Position numbers and translations under genes: made by a program
The notes under the pieces: model-generated
Database searches by the model: none
Seen by the model: only the letters and a program-made list of their open reading frames with translations
What the model was told of the DNA's origin: nothing
Source of the DNA: Pseudomonadota bacterium
GTDB lineage: Bacteria > Desulfobacterota > Desulfovibrionia > Desulfovibrionales > Desulfomicrobiaceae
Direction: 5' to 3'
Assembly (NCBI GenBank): GCA_023393525.1
Contig: JAEWKZ010000095.1
Span: 1 to 64,000 of the forward strand
Length of the DNA: 64,000 nt
Shown here: in pieces, positions 26,559 through 35,403 of the stretch
Numbering within the stretch: position 1 is the stretch's first letter
Layout of the letters: each line of letters starts with the position of its first letter

Positions 26559-27689
26559 TCAGTACAGAACGAATTTGGCCAGGCGCCCGTCCAGGCCGCC
26601 GTTCTTGAGCGGCTTTTTCCATTCCGGCCTGAGGCCGATGCTCTTGAGCCACTGCCTGTCCCCGAAGTAGACATAGGCCGTGGAGCCGGCGCAGCGCCTC
26701 TTCAGGTGGTCGCCGAATCTTTTGAACCACGGGGCCATGTCTTCGCTTCTTCCCAGGCGGATGCCGTAGGGAGGGTTGCAGATGATGGTCGTGCCGGTCA
26801 TGTCGGCGCGCTCGAAGAAATCCTTGCGCCCGACGATGACGTCGTCGCCCCCGGGCAGGCGGGACAGATTCACGCGCGTGGCTTCCACCGCTGCCGGGTC
26901 GATGTCGCTGCCGCGCAGGTCGGCCAGGAGTTCAACCGTGGCATCCCGGTCGAGTTCGCGTTTCCAGTGCTCCGATTTGAAATCGGGCAGCCGGAGAAAC
27001 CCGAACTTGCCGCGCAGCAGCCCTGCCGGAAGGTTTGTGGCGTGCATGAGAGCCTCGCACAGGATGGTCCCTGAACCGCAGAGCGGGTCGATGAGGGGTG
27101 TCGCGCCGTCCCAGCCGCTCATGCGGATGATCGCCGCCGCCACGGTCTCGTTCATGGGGGCGTCCACGCTTTGCGCTCGGTAGCCGCGACGGTGCATGGA
27201 CCCGCCGGAGACGTCGACGCTGATGGTGGCGACGTCCTCGTGGATGTGCAGGTGCAGCCAAAGGTCCGGATCGCGCGGCTCGACGCTGGGGCGGATTCCC
27301 TTATGGTCGCGGAACCAGTCCGCCACTGCGTCCTTGAGTTTCAGCCCGGCGTACTGCGAGTGGCCGATGAGGCTTTTGGAGACATTGGCGAATACGGCGA
27401 AGGTCTGGTCCGGGGTCAGGAAATCCGACCAGCGCACGCTCATGCCCGCCTTGTACAGGGCCTGAGCGGAGGGGCAGGGGAAGCGGGTCAGCGGGGCCAG
27501 CACGCGCGAAATCAGCCGCGCGCGATAGACGATACGGTACATGGTCTCGGGCGAAGCCTTGAAATGCACATGGCGGAAGCCGCACTGGCAGTCCGTGGCT
27601 CCGAGTTCGAGCAGCTCGAAGCGGGCCAGGTCTTCGATGCCGTCCGCCGCCTGGGCGGTGTAGGTGTGGTTGTGTTGGTAGTCGTACAT
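26559..27689 (-). CDS. THUMP-domain class I SAM-dependent RNA methyltransferase (RlmL/YpsC-like)
   Basis: 376 residues. The N-terminal THUMP-type RNA-binding region is at about 8-160. The Rossmann methyltransferase domain carries DPLCGSGTILCEAL (SAM motif I) and catalytic CNPPYGIRLG. The family includes 23S rRNA G2445 methyltransferases; the exact target is not certain. The start is ATG 27689; the upstream open frame has no similarity. It lies downstream of gltX on the same strand, past a terminator. Confidence 0.88.
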   Translation of the reverse strand: MYDYQHNHTYTAQAADGIEDLARFELLELGATDCQCGFRHVHFKASPETMYRIVYRARLISRVLAPLTRFPCPSAQALYKAGMSVRWSDFLTPDQTFAVFANVSKSLIGHSQYAGLKLKDAVADWFRDHKGIRPSVEPRDPDLWLHLHIHEDVATISVDVSGGSMHRRGYRAQSVDAPMNETVAAAIIRMSGWDGATPLIDPLCGSGTILCEALMHATNLPAGLLRGKFGFLRLPDFKSEHWKRELDRDATVELLADLRGSDIDPAAVEATRVNLSRLPGGDDVIVGRKDFFERADMTGTTIICNPPYGIRLGRSEDMAPWFKRFGDHLKRRCAGSTAYVYFGDRQWLKSIGLRPEWKKPLKNGGLDGRLAKFVLY

Positions 27690-27752
27690 GGGGGGCCTTA
27701 TGGACGATATGGCGGTGTGGACGGAATGGACCGGATGGAAACGCCCTGGAGG

Positions 27753-27780
27753 CAAAATGAAAGGCCCGGTTCCCCGGGCC
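27753..27780 (-). terminator. terminator after gltX
   Basis: On the minus strand GGCCCGG and CCGGGCC form a short-loop hairpin (27780-27763) followed by TTTCATTTT, six bases after the gltX stop. Confidence 0.7.
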
Positions 27781-27785
27781 GATCG

Positions 27786-29180
27786 TTATAACGTCAGGGC
27801 CTTGCGGAAGCGTTCCTGGGTGCGTTCGCGCCCGAGGACTTCCATGGTTTCGAAAAGACCCGGGCTCATGGTCGTGCCGGTGATGGCCACGCGGATGGGC
27901 TGGGCCAGGGCCTTGAATTTGAGGCCCGTCTCCTCGAGGTAGGCATGGGCCATGGCTTCGAGGCTCTGGTGGTCGAAGGCCGGCAGGGCGTCCATGCGCT
28001 GGGCCAGCACGCTCAGGTGCGCGCGGGTTTCCGGCGTCAGGAACTTGGCCACGGCCGCCTGGTCATAGGGCAGACTCTGCGCGTCGTGGAGAAAGAAGGC
28101 GGCCTGCTCGGCCATTTCCTTCATGGTCTTGGCCCGGGGCTGATAGAGGGGGACGATGGCTTCCAGATAGTCCTGGGCCGGGTCGAAGTCCGAGTTCCCG
28201 CGGATCATCTCGCCCAGAAGGGTTGCGAGCCTCGAAACGCCGCCGGTCTTGATGAAATGGCTGTTGGTCCAGTTCAGCTTGTCCATGTCGAAGACGGACG
28301 CTGATTTGCCCAGGCCGCCGAGAGAGAATTTTTCCAGCAGCTCGTCCATGGTGAAGAGTTCGTCGTCGCCGTGGGACCAACCCAGACGCACCAGGTAGCT
28401 GAGCATGGCCTCGGGCAGGTAGCCCAGGTCCTTGTACATCATGACCGAGGTCGCGCCGTGGCGTTTGCTCATCTTCTTCTTGTCCGGGCCCAGGATCATG
28501 GGCACGTGACCGAATCTGGGCAGCGGAAAGCCAAGGGCCTCGTAGATGAGAATCTGCTTGGGCGTGTTGTTCTGGTGGTCGTCGCCGCGGATGACGTGGG
28601 TCACGCCCATTTCAGCGTCGTCGACGACCACGGCCATCTGGTAGATGGCGGAACCGTCGGCGCGCCGGATGACGAAGTCGTCCATTTCCTGCACGTCCCA
28701 GGCGATGGGGCCCTTGATGATGTCGTCGAAGACCACCTTTCCCGTGAGCGGGGTCTTGAAACGAACCACTCGTCCCGGTCCGGGCCCGAGGCCCAGTTCG
28801 CGGCATTTGCCGTTGTACTTGGGCTTGAGCCCCGCCGCGCGCGCCGTTTCGCGCATGGCCTCGACCTCGTCCGCCGTGCAGGAGCAATAGTAGGCCTTGC
28901 CCGTTTCCAGCAGCTTGTCCACGTAGCTGTTGTAGATGTCGCCGCGCTGGCTCTGGAAGTAGGGGCCTTCGTCGAAATCCAGGCCCAGCCAGTGCATGGC
29001 GTCGATGATGGCGTCGGTCATCTCTTGGGTGGAGCGTGCCTGGTCCGTGTCCTCGATGCGCAGGATGAACCTGCCGCCGTTCTGGCGGGCATAGAGATAG
29101 TTGAAAAGCGCCGTTCTGGCGCCTCCGATATGCAGATAGCCCGTGGGGCTGGGGGGGAAACGGGTCACGATTTGGGTCAT
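27786..29180 (-). CDS. gltX: glutamyl-tRNA synthetase
   Basis: A 464-residue class I synthetase that charges tRNA-Glu. The HIGH-type motif is in PPSPTGYLHIGGART and the KMSKS-type motif in KKKMSKRHGA. The RFILRIEDTDQ block is conserved. Whether it is discriminating or also charges tRNA-Gln cannot be told. The start is ATG 29180 behind GGAAGAGAACC. Confidence 0.96.
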   Translation of the reverse strand: MTQIVTRFPPSPTGYLHIGGARTALFNYLYARQNGGRFILRIEDTDQARSTQEMTDAIIDAMHWLGLDFDEGPYFQSQRGDIYNSYVDKLLETGKAYYCSCTADEVEAMRETARAAGLKPKYNGKCRELGLGPGPGRVVRFKTPLTGKVVFDDIIKGPIAWDVQEMDDFVIRRADGSAIYQMAVVVDDAEMGVTHVIRGDDHQNNTPKQILIYEALGFPLPRFGHVPMILGPDKKKMSKRHGATSVMMYKDLGYLPEAMLSYLVRLGWSHGDDELFTMDELLEKFSLGGLGKSASVFDMDKLNWTNSHFIKTGGVSRLATLLGEMIRGNSDFDPAQDYLEAIVPLYQPRAKTMKEMAEQAAFFLHDAQSLPYDQAAVAKFLTPETRAHLSVLAQRMDALPAFDHQSLEAMAHAYLEETGLKFKALAQPIRVAITGTTMSPGLFETMEVLGRERTQERFRKALTL

Positions 29181-29301
29181 GGTTCTCTTCCGGAAATTCG
29201 GCGTCAAACGCCGAGTGATCCCGTACCCTCATTGCCGGGGGTAGCGGGGTGAATGTTGTGAAATTCGCGCCGGAGCGCAGGCGGACTGACGACCAGGCCG
29301 G

Positions 29302-29574
29302 TTAAACGGCTTCCACGGCCTTGACGCCCGGGACCATTTTTTTGACGGCTCGCTCGATGCTGCTTTTGAGCGTCATCTGCGCCATGGGGCAGCCCTTGCA
29401 CGCGCCCGACATGCGCACCTGCACGATGCCGCTGGGCAGGATGTCCACCAGTTCGACGTAGCCGCCGTCGGCCTGCAGAATGGGGCGCACCGTGTCAAGG
29501 GCCTTTTCGATCTGTTCTCGCATGTCCTGCTCCGAAACCGGTGCGACAAAGGTCGCGCGGTCTGGTTCGATCAC
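29302..29574 (-). CDS. NifU C-terminal-domain (Nfu-type) iron-sulfur carrier
   Basis: A 90-residue stand-alone Nfu domain with the Fe-S ligating CKGCPMAQ motif and the RPILQADGGYVELV block. Nfu proteins carry and deliver [4Fe-4S] clusters. Its GTG start overlaps the stop of the FTR-like gene (GTGA); an internal ATG (MREQIEKAL) is an alternative. It is the last gene of a three-gene redox cluster whose middle member needs an Fe-S cluster, so a maturation role is plausible (inference). Confidence 0.9.
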   Translation of the reverse strand: MIEPDRATFVAPVSEQDMREQIEKALDTVRPILQADGGYVELVDILPSGIVQVRMSGACKGCPMAQMTLKSSIERAVKKMVPGVKAVEAV

Positions 29575-29921
29575 TCTTCGAAAAGAAGGCCGGCCATCAG
29601 TTTTTCAGGATCGCGTCTTTCCGGCACGGTTTCCTGGGGAATGGCGCCTTCGTTCCATTCCTTGGACACGTACAGTCCGCAGTAGCAGGCCCCGAATTCG
29701 GCCACGTCGGGATCGCGGTAGACGCAGGGGCAGAAAATGTCCTTGTCCAGATCGCGGTTGCCCGAGGCCAGGCGACATGGACAGGCCATGTAGCCGTAGC
29801 GGTCGCGGTTGATGAGCAGGCTTTCCATCAGGTCAAGCACAAAGGCCTTGTCCTTGTTGAAGAAATAGCCTTTCGTCTCCTGCAGGGGACGCAGTTTTTC
29901 GTAAAGTTCTTCGGGAGTCAT
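29571..29921 (-). CDS. ferredoxin-thioredoxin reductase-like catalytic (beta) subunit
   Basis: A 116-residue protein with three cysteine pairs, CPC (C47/C49), CPC (C64/C66) and CYC (C79/C81). This is the six-cysteine set that in FTR-beta binds a [4Fe-4S] cluster and forms the active disulfide. The spacing (14 and 12 residues between pairs) differs somewhat from the plant/cyanobacterial pattern I know. No FTR variable (alpha) chain is encoded nearby. It overlaps the glutaredoxin-like gene upstream (ATGA) and the Nfu gene downstream (GTGA). It likely passes ferredoxin electrons to a small thiol protein, most simply its neighbour. Confidence 0.85.
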   Translation of the reverse strand: MTPEELYEKLRPLQETKGYFFNKDKAFVLDLMESLLINRDRYGYMACPCRLASGNRDLDKDIFCPCVYRDPDVAEFGACYCGLYVSKEWNEGAIPQETVPERRDPEKLMAGLLFEE

Positions 29922-30175
29922 CATCTCTCCAGGGCGTCTTTGATCTGATCCTGCTTGAAGCCCACGATGGCTTCCTCGTCCACGAGCAGGGTCGGAAAGG
30001 ACAGCTTGGGGTTGACCTTCTTGATGGCCTCGATGATCTGCTTGCGTTCCTCGCCTTCGAGCTTGTCGACAAATATGCAGTCGTATTTGGCACCGCAATC
30101 GTCCAGGTATTCCTTGGTTTTTTTACAGTGAATACATGTGCTTAATGCATAAAGCGTGATGGATTTCTCGGGCAT
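29921..30175 (-). CDS. glutaredoxin/thioredoxin-like thiol protein with CIHC active site
   Basis: An 84-residue thioredoxin-fold protein with redox motif CIHC near the N-terminus (ALSTCIHCKKTKEYL) and the cis-proline segment LSFPTLLVD. It is small, like NrdH/glutaredoxin-type proteins. A strong AAGGAGGACCC site precedes ATG 30175. It is the first gene of the glutaredoxin-FTR-Nfu cluster and the probable substrate of the FTR-like subunit. A divergent aminotransferase gene begins 125 bases away. Confidence 0.88.
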   Translation of the reverse strand: MPEKSITLYALSTCIHCKKTKEYLDDCGAKYDCIFVDKLEGEERKQIIEAIKKVNPKLSFPTLLVDEEAIVGFKQDQIKDALER

Positions 30176-30300
30176 GGGTCCTCCTTGCCATGTCGTGGGC
30201 GTTGCGATAGCCCTTGGCCGTCTCTTGGATTGGGATGCTATAAAGATTAATCGCCCCGCCGTCCACGCCTGGGATGGGGGGCTTGTCGCGGGAGAACATC

Positions 30301-31455
30301 ATGCGCGAAAAATTTCTGGTTTTCGGGTCGCCACGAATCACCGAGGATGAGATCGAGGAGGTCGTGTCCTGTCTGCGCAGCGGCTGGATCGGCACCGGCC
30401 CCCGCGTGGCCGAGTTCGAGCGGCGCTTTGCCGCGTACAAGGACGCCGAGCATGCAGTGGCCGTCAATTCCTGTACCGCCGCCTTGCATCTGAGCATCCT
30501 GGCCGCCGGGATCAAGCCCGGCGACGAGGTCATTACCACGCCGTTGACCTTCTGCGCCTCGGTCAATGCCATCATCCATGCAGGGGCCACCCCTGTTCTG
30601 GCCGACGTGGATCCGCGCAGCATGAACATCGATCCAAAGAGCGTGAAGACAAAGATCACCTCTCGCACCAAGGCCATACTGCCCGTGCATTTCGCAGGTC
30701 GGGCCTGCGACATGGATCCGCTCTGCGCCCTGGCCGACGAGCATGGCCTGACGATCATTGAGGACTGCGCCCACGCCATCGAAACCGAGTACCATGGCCG
30801 CAAGGCAGGGTGTTTCGGGGATTTCGGCTGTTTCAGCTTCTATGTGACCAAAAACATCATCACCGGCGAGGGCGGACTCATCCTCGCCAGGAATCCGGAG
30901 CATGCGGCCCGGCTCAAGGTTCTGGCCTTGCACGGCATGTCCAGCGATGCCTGGAACCGTTTCGGCGATTCGGGCTACAAGCATTATCTGGTGACCGAGG
31001 CCGGGTTCAAATACAACATGATGGATTTGCAGGCGTCCCTGGGCCTGCGCCAGCTCGACAAGGTCGAGCGCTATTGGCGGCGGCGCGAGGACATCTGGGC
31101 GCGATACATGGAAGCTCTGGCCGATTTGCCGCTGACTTTGCCCTCGCCTGTCGAGGCGAACACGCGGCATGCGTACCACCTTTTTTCCGTGATGGTGGAC
31201 GAGAAGCGCACCGGAATCAGCCGTGACGCTTTCTTGACCGCGATGACCAAGGAGAAAATAGGGGTTGGCGTGCATTATCTTTCGATCCCTGAGCATCCTT
31301 TCTATCAGGACCGTTTCGGGTGGTCGCCGAACGACTATCCCCATGCGCGCGATATCGGCCGTCAGACCGTGAGCTTGCCTCTTTCGGCCAAACTGAACGA
31401 CGCGGATGTCGATGATGTGATCGCGGCCGTGCGCAAGGTTCTCTCCGAACCCTGA
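30301..31455 (+). CDS. DegT/DnrJ/EryC1-family PLP aminotransferase
   Basis: 384 residues, a sugar-nucleotide aminotransferase of the ArnB/PseC/WecE kind. Visible are VNSCTAALHL, IIEDCAHAIE and the PLP-lysine segment FYVTKNIITGEGG. It probably makes an aminosugar for a surface polysaccharide or glycosylated flagellin. The start is ATG 30301 behind GGGAGAACATC; a TATAAA -10-like box lies at 30239-30244. It is transcribed alone, so its pathway partners are elsewhere. The exact substrate is unknown. Confidence 0.88.
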   Translation: MREKFLVFGSPRITEDEIEEVVSCLRSGWIGTGPRVAEFERRFAAYKDAEHAVAVNSCTAALHLSILAAGIKPGDEVITTPLTFCASVNAIIHAGATPVLADVDPRSMNIDPKSVKTKITSRTKAILPVHFAGRACDMDPLCALADEHGLTIIEDCAHAIETEYHGRKAGCFGDFGCFSFYVTKNIITGEGGLILARNPEHAARLKVLALHGMSSDAWNRFGDSGYKHYLVTEAGFKYNMMDLQASLGLRQLDKVERYWRRREDIWARYMEALADLPLTLPSPVEANTRHAYHLFSVMVDEKRTGISRDAFLTAMTKEKIGVGVHYLSIPEHPFYQDRFGWSPNDYPHARDIGRQTVSLPLSAKLNDADVDDVIAAVRKVLSEP

Positions 31456-31483
31456 AACCGTCTTCCGACAGATGTGTCATGGG

Positions 31484-31524
31484 CGCTGAAAATGCTGGTC
31501 GGACCGGTGTTTTCAGCGTTTTTT
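31484..31524 (+). terminator. Rho-independent terminator after the aminotransferase gene
   Basis: CGCTGAAAA (31484-31492) pairs with TTTTCAGCG (31510-31518) and is followed by six Ts that run into the rarD stop codon on the other strand. Confidence 0.85.
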
Positions 31525-32401
31525 ACGAGGACAGACGCGGGCTGCGCCCGAATTTCCAGCGCTCCAGCCAGAACAGGAGCACGGCTGTCCAGACCATGCC
31601 GAATCCCGTGAATTGGGCGCGGGAGAATGGTTCGTGGTACACGAAGACGCCGATGAGAAATTGGATGGTGGGGGCGATGTACTGCAGGATGCCGATCATT
31701 GACAGCGGGATGCGGTGCGCGGCGGCGGCGAACATGACCAGGGGGGCGGTGGTGACCACGCCCGCTCCGATCAGCAAGAGGTCCGAGCCGGGGCCGGCGT
31801 GCAGGAAGGCTCCGGAGCCCTGGTGCTCGCTCCAGCCGAGCCAGACCAGGGCGGGGGGCAGCAGCAGGCCCGTCTCCAGGGTCAGGCCTTCGAAAGCGCC
31901 CAGAGGCGCTTTTTTCTTGACCAGGCCGTAGAGGCTGAAGGTCACGGCCAGGGACAGCGCGATCCATGGCAGCCGGCCGTAGTGGACGGTCAGGTGAATC
32001 ACTCCCGCCGCGGCCAGGGCCAGGGGCGCCCATTGCAGGCGGCGCAGTCGTTCGCGCATGAAGAAGACGCCGAGCAGCACCGAAAGCAGGGGGTTGATGA
32101 AATATCCCAGACTCGCCTCCACGATGTAGCCCGCGTTGACGCTCCAGACGTAGATGAACCAGTTCACGCCGATGAGCAGGCTGGCCAGCACATAGCTGCC
32201 CCAGACCGCCGGAGAGAGGTCGCCGCGCAGTTTCGTGAAGCGCCGGGTCAAACCCAGGAAGACGGCCAGGACCACGAAGGACCAGGTGATGCGGTGGCAC
32301 AGCAGCTGCGCCGTGGGCACATGGCCCAGAAGTTTCCAATAGATGGGCAGCAGGCCCCAGCTTACGTAGGCACCGATGGCCGCGAGAATGCCTGTGTTCA
32401 T
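31523..32401 (-). CDS. rarD: RarD-type EamA/DMT-family permease
   Basis: A 292-residue integral membrane protein with about ten hydrophobic segments, as in two tandem EamA repeats, and the RarD pattern IGAYVSWGLLPIYWKLL...RITWSF. RarD is linked to chloramphenicol sensitivity in pseudomonads, but the transported substrate is not known. The start is ATG 32401 behind AGGACAACGACA. It lies downstream of mtgA on the same strand. Confidence 0.9.
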   Translation of the reverse strand: MNTGILAAIGAYVSWGLLPIYWKLLGHVPTAQLLCHRITWSFVVLAVFLGLTRRFTKLRGDLSPAVWGSYVLASLLIGVNWFIYVWSVNAGYIVEASLGYFINPLLSVLLGVFFMRERLRRLQWAPLALAAAGVIHLTVHYGRLPWIALSLAVTFSLYGLVKKKAPLGAFEGLTLETGLLLPPALVWLGWSEHQGSGAFLHAGPGSDLLLIGAGVVTTAPLVMFAAAAHRIPLSMIGILQYIAPTIQFLIGVFVYHEPFSRAQFTGFGMVWTAVLLFWLERWKFGRSPRLSS

Positions 32402-32453
32402 TGTCGTTGTCCTGTATGGGAAGGTTGGCGGGGATGTTCGGCTGCCGCTCCGG

Positions 32454-33218
32454 TCAGCGCCAGTCGATGTGTCCCGGTCCCAATTGTCGCATCTGGGTTT
32501 GAATCCACTGTGCCCGCTGCCGCACATACGCGGACGGACGCGTCGCCGAAAAGCGTCTGGGGCTTGGCAGCACCGAAGCCAACAGGGCGGCCTCGTGGCG
32601 GGTCAGCCTGTCCGGGGCCTTGTTGAAGAAACGTTGGGCCGCCGCCCGCACCCCGTAGGTGCCATCGCCGAATTCGGCGATGTTCAGATATACTTCCAGA
32701 ATTCTCTGCTTGGACCACAGCAGTTCGATCAGCACTGTCAATCCCGCTTCCAGGCCCTTGCGTACGTAGCTGCGCCCCGACCACAGAAAAAGATTCTTGG
32801 CCACTTGCTGCGAGATGGTGCTCGCGCCCCGGATGGCGCGGCCCTTCTCGTTATGCTCCATGGCTCGGGCGATGGCGTCCACGTCGAATCCGAAGTGGGT
32901 CGGAAAGTTCTGGTCCTCGGCCGCCACCACGGCCAGTGCCACGTGGCTTGGAATTTTCCGCCTGGAAGTCCAGCTGTACATCACCGCCGGGCCGGGATCG
33001 GACCCGATAATTCGTTCCACATGCCGGGTGAGCATGAAGGCGCTGGTGGGCGGGGGCACGAAGCGCAGGACAAGGATGGTGGCCACCACTCCCGGCAGGA
33101 TCCATGCGGCCACACGCAGAACGCGGCGGATGAATCCGGCGGAAGGTGTCGCGCTTTTTTTCGCGGTCGGTCGCGGCTGGGCGCGACGGGGGCTGGAAGA
33201 GGTTGTCTTGCGTGCCAT
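32454..33218 (-). CDS. mtgA: monofunctional biosynthetic peptidoglycan transglycosylase
   Basis: 254 residues: a basic N-terminal tail, one transmembrane helix (about 34-52) and a GT51 transglycosylase domain. GT51 motifs are present: VAAEDQNFPTHFGFD (catalytic Glu), GASTISQQVAKNLFLW, RKGLEAGLTVLIELLWSKQRILEVYLN and AALLASVLPSPRR. It polymerises lipid II into glycan strands at the outer face of the inner membrane. There is no transpeptidase domain. Confidence 0.95.
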   Translation of the reverse strand: MARKTTSSSPRRAQPRPTAKKSATPSAGFIRRVLRVAAWILPGVVATILVLRFVPPPTSAFMLTRHVERIIGSDPGPAVMYSWTSRRKIPSHVALAVVAAEDQNFPTHFGFDVDAIARAMEHNEKGRAIRGASTISQQVAKNLFLWSGRSYVRKGLEAGLTVLIELLWSKQRILEVYLNIAEFGDGTYGVRAAAQRFFNKAPDRLTRHEAALLASVLPSPRRFSATRPSAYVRQRAQWIQTQMRQLGPGHIDWR

Positions 33219-33328
33219 GTTGGGGCTAGTGGATTAGGGGACAGGGCGCTATGCCCGGCCACCGGCTTGTGCGCCGGAGCCCTGTCAAAGTCAATGCGCC
33301 CGGCTATCCGAAAACAAAGGACAACTCC

Positions 33329-33934
33329 ATGAAACATATCCACAATGAAACCCTGGCCACCATCCACGCCCGGCACAGCATCCGCCAGTTCTCGTCCGAT
33401 CCCGTGAGCGAAGACGCGCTCATGGCCATGCTCGACGCGGCCAATCAGGCTCCGTCGGCCCACAATCGCCAGTCCTGGAAATTCGTCATTCTGGAAGGGG
33501 AGGCCCGGAGCAATCTGGCCGAACTGGTCTCCTCGTCCTCCAAGACGTTCCAGAAACCGGCCTCGTCACTCTTGCGCATGGCCGCGCGCAGCATCGCCTC
33601 GGCTCCGGTGACGGTGGCCGTGATCAACACCGGCGACCTCATCAGCCACGGCACGGAGCTTTTTCACGTCGATCCGGAGATGGGCTTTGATTTTTTCCGC
33701 ACCATGGAGATCCAAAGCTCCGCCGCCGCCGTGGAAAACCTGCTTCTGGCCGCGACCTCCATGGGACTCGGGGCGGTGTGGCTTGGCATCCTCTACCTGA
33801 TCAAGGACGAGATTCTGGCCTTCCTTCAGGAGCCGAAAGGCGAATTCATGGCCGTCATTCCCGTGGGCCATCCCGTACGGCCGACCCAGGGGCCCAATAA
33901 GAAACCGCTGCAGAACGTCATCAAGAAGATATAA
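33329..33934 (+). CDS. nitroreductase-family flavoprotein
   Basis: A 201-residue member of the FMN-dependent nitroreductase superfamily, with the FMN-binding HSIRQF near the N-terminus, APSAHNRQSWKFVIL and a C-terminal VIPVGHPV block. Natural substrate unknown. The start is ATG 33329 with AAAGGACAACTCC upstream. It precedes fumC by 22 bases in the same direction and is divergent from mtgA. Confidence 0.9.
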   Translation: MKHIHNETLATIHARHSIRQFSSDPVSEDALMAMLDAANQAPSAHNRQSWKFVILEGEARSNLAELVSSSSKTFQKPASSLLRMAARSIASAPVTVAVINTGDLISHGTELFHVDPEMGFDFFRTMEIQSSAAAVENLLLAATSMGLGAVWLGILYLIKDEILAFLQEPKGEFMAVIPVGHPVRPTQGPNKKPLQNVIKKI

Positions 33935-33956
33935 GCCAGAGAAGGTGGAGGGGGCA

Positions 33957-35360
33957 ATGGCAAGGAGCCGCATCGAGACCGACAGCATGGGAGCCGTGGA
34001 TGTCCCGGCCGATCGATATTGGGGCGCCCAGACCCAGCGTTCCCTGAAATACTTTGCCATCGGGCACGACCTCATGCCGCGGGAGGTCATCCACGCCTTC
34101 GGGGTTTTGAAGCTCGCGGCGGCCCAGGCGAACCTGGAGCTTGGCAAGCTCCCTCTCCATCTGGCGAAACCCGTCATGGACGCCTGTCGGGAAATCGCGG
34201 ACGGGAAGCTGGCCGGCCACTTTCCCCTGCATGTCTGGCAGACGGGCAGCGGCACCCAGACCAACATGAACGTGAACGAGGTCGTGGCCAACCGCGCCAA
34301 CGAACTCCTCGGAGAGGCGCTTGGCGGCAAGACGCCCGTGCATCCCAACGATCATGTCAACATGTCACAGTCCTCCAACGACACCTTCCCGGCGGCCATG
34401 CACATCGCGGCGGCCCTCATGCTCACCTCCGAGCTGATTCCGGCGGTGGGGGCCATGCGGGAAGAGCTCGGACGCAAGGCCGGGGAATGGACCGACATCG
34501 TCAAGATCGGGCGTACCCATCTGCAGGACGCCGTCCCCATGACCCTGGGCCAGGAGTTTTCGGGCTACGCGGCCTTGCTGGAGGATAATCTGGAGCGGCT
34601 GCGGGGCTGCCTGCCGCATCTTTGCCGCCTGGCGCTGGGCGGGACGGCTGTGGGCACGGGACTGGGGGCGCATCCGGATTTCGCCCGCCTGGCCACGAGT
34701 AGGATCGCCGAATTCACGGACCTGCCGTTCGTGCCAGCCCCGAATTTCTATGCCGCCCTTTCGGCCCACGACGCAGTGGTCATGGCTTCGGGAGCTTTGA
34801 AGACGTTGGCCTGCTCGCTGATGAAGATCGCCAACGACATCCGCTGGCTGGCCTCCGGCCCGCGCGCGGGGCTCGGTGAGCTCATCCTTCCGGCCAACGA
34901 GCCCGGGTCGTCCATCATGCCAGGCAAGGTCAATCCGACCCAGTGCGAGGCCATGAGCATGGTCTGCGCGCAGGTCATGGGCCTGGACGCGGCCATCGGG
35001 TTCGCCGGTTCCCAGGGCAATTTCGAACTGAACGTCTTCAAGCCCGTGATGATCTTCAATCTGCTGACGGGCATGCGCCTTTTGACCGACGCCTGCGCGA
35101 GCTTCACGGCTCACGCCCTGCACGGCCTCGCGCCGGACGAGGCGGTCATCGCCCGGCATGTGGGGAATTCGCTCATGCTGGTCACGGCCCTTTCCCCCGT
35201 CATCGGCTACGACAAGGCCGCCGAGGTGGCGCACAAGGCGCACGCCGAGGGCACGAGTCTCAAAGAGGCCTGCCTTGAACTGGGTTATCTGGACGGGGAA
35301 ACGTTTGACGGGTTGGTCAGGCCGCTTTGGATGGCCAGGCCGCATGATTCCGGAAGATGA
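33957..35360 (+). CDS. fumC: class II fumarate hydratase
   Basis: A 467-residue homotetrameric, oxygen-stable fumarase of the aspartase/fumarase superfamily, converting fumarate to malate. It has the signature GSSIMPGKVNPTQCE (catalytic loop), GRTHLQDAVPMTLGQEFSGY and SGSGTQTNMNVNEV-type substrate-binding segments. The start is ATG 33957 behind GGAGGGGGCA. It is probably co-transcribed with the nitroreductase gene. Confidence 0.96.
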   Translation: MARSRIETDSMGAVDVPADRYWGAQTQRSLKYFAIGHDLMPREVIHAFGVLKLAAAQANLELGKLPLHLAKPVMDACREIADGKLAGHFPLHVWQTGSGTQTNMNVNEVVANRANELLGEALGGKTPVHPNDHVNMSQSSNDTFPAAMHIAAALMLTSELIPAVGAMREELGRKAGEWTDIVKIGRTHLQDAVPMTLGQEFSGYAALLEDNLERLRGCLPHLCRLALGGTAVGTGLGAHPDFARLATSRIAEFTDLPFVPAPNFYAALSAHDAVVMASGALKTLACSLMKIANDIRWLASGPRAGLGELILPANEPGSSIMPGKVNPTQCEAMSMVCAQVMGLDAAIGFAGSQGNFELNVFKPVMIFNLLTGMRLLTDACASFTAHALHGLAPDEAVIARHVGNSLMLVTALSPVIGYDKAAEVAHKAHAEGTSLKEACLELGYLDGETFDGLVRPLWMARPHDSGR

Positions 35361-35399
35361 CCGGCCCGCCTCCTCTGCCTTTGCGCGGCGGCGGGCCGG
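35361..35399. terminator. GC-rich hairpin between converging fumC and glycosyltransferase genes
   Basis: CCGGCCCGCC pairs with GGCGGGCCGG around a 19-base loop directly after the fumC stop. There is no T-run on either strand, like the hairpin at 4386-4416. Confidence 0.45.
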
Positions 35400-35403
35400 G
35401 AAG

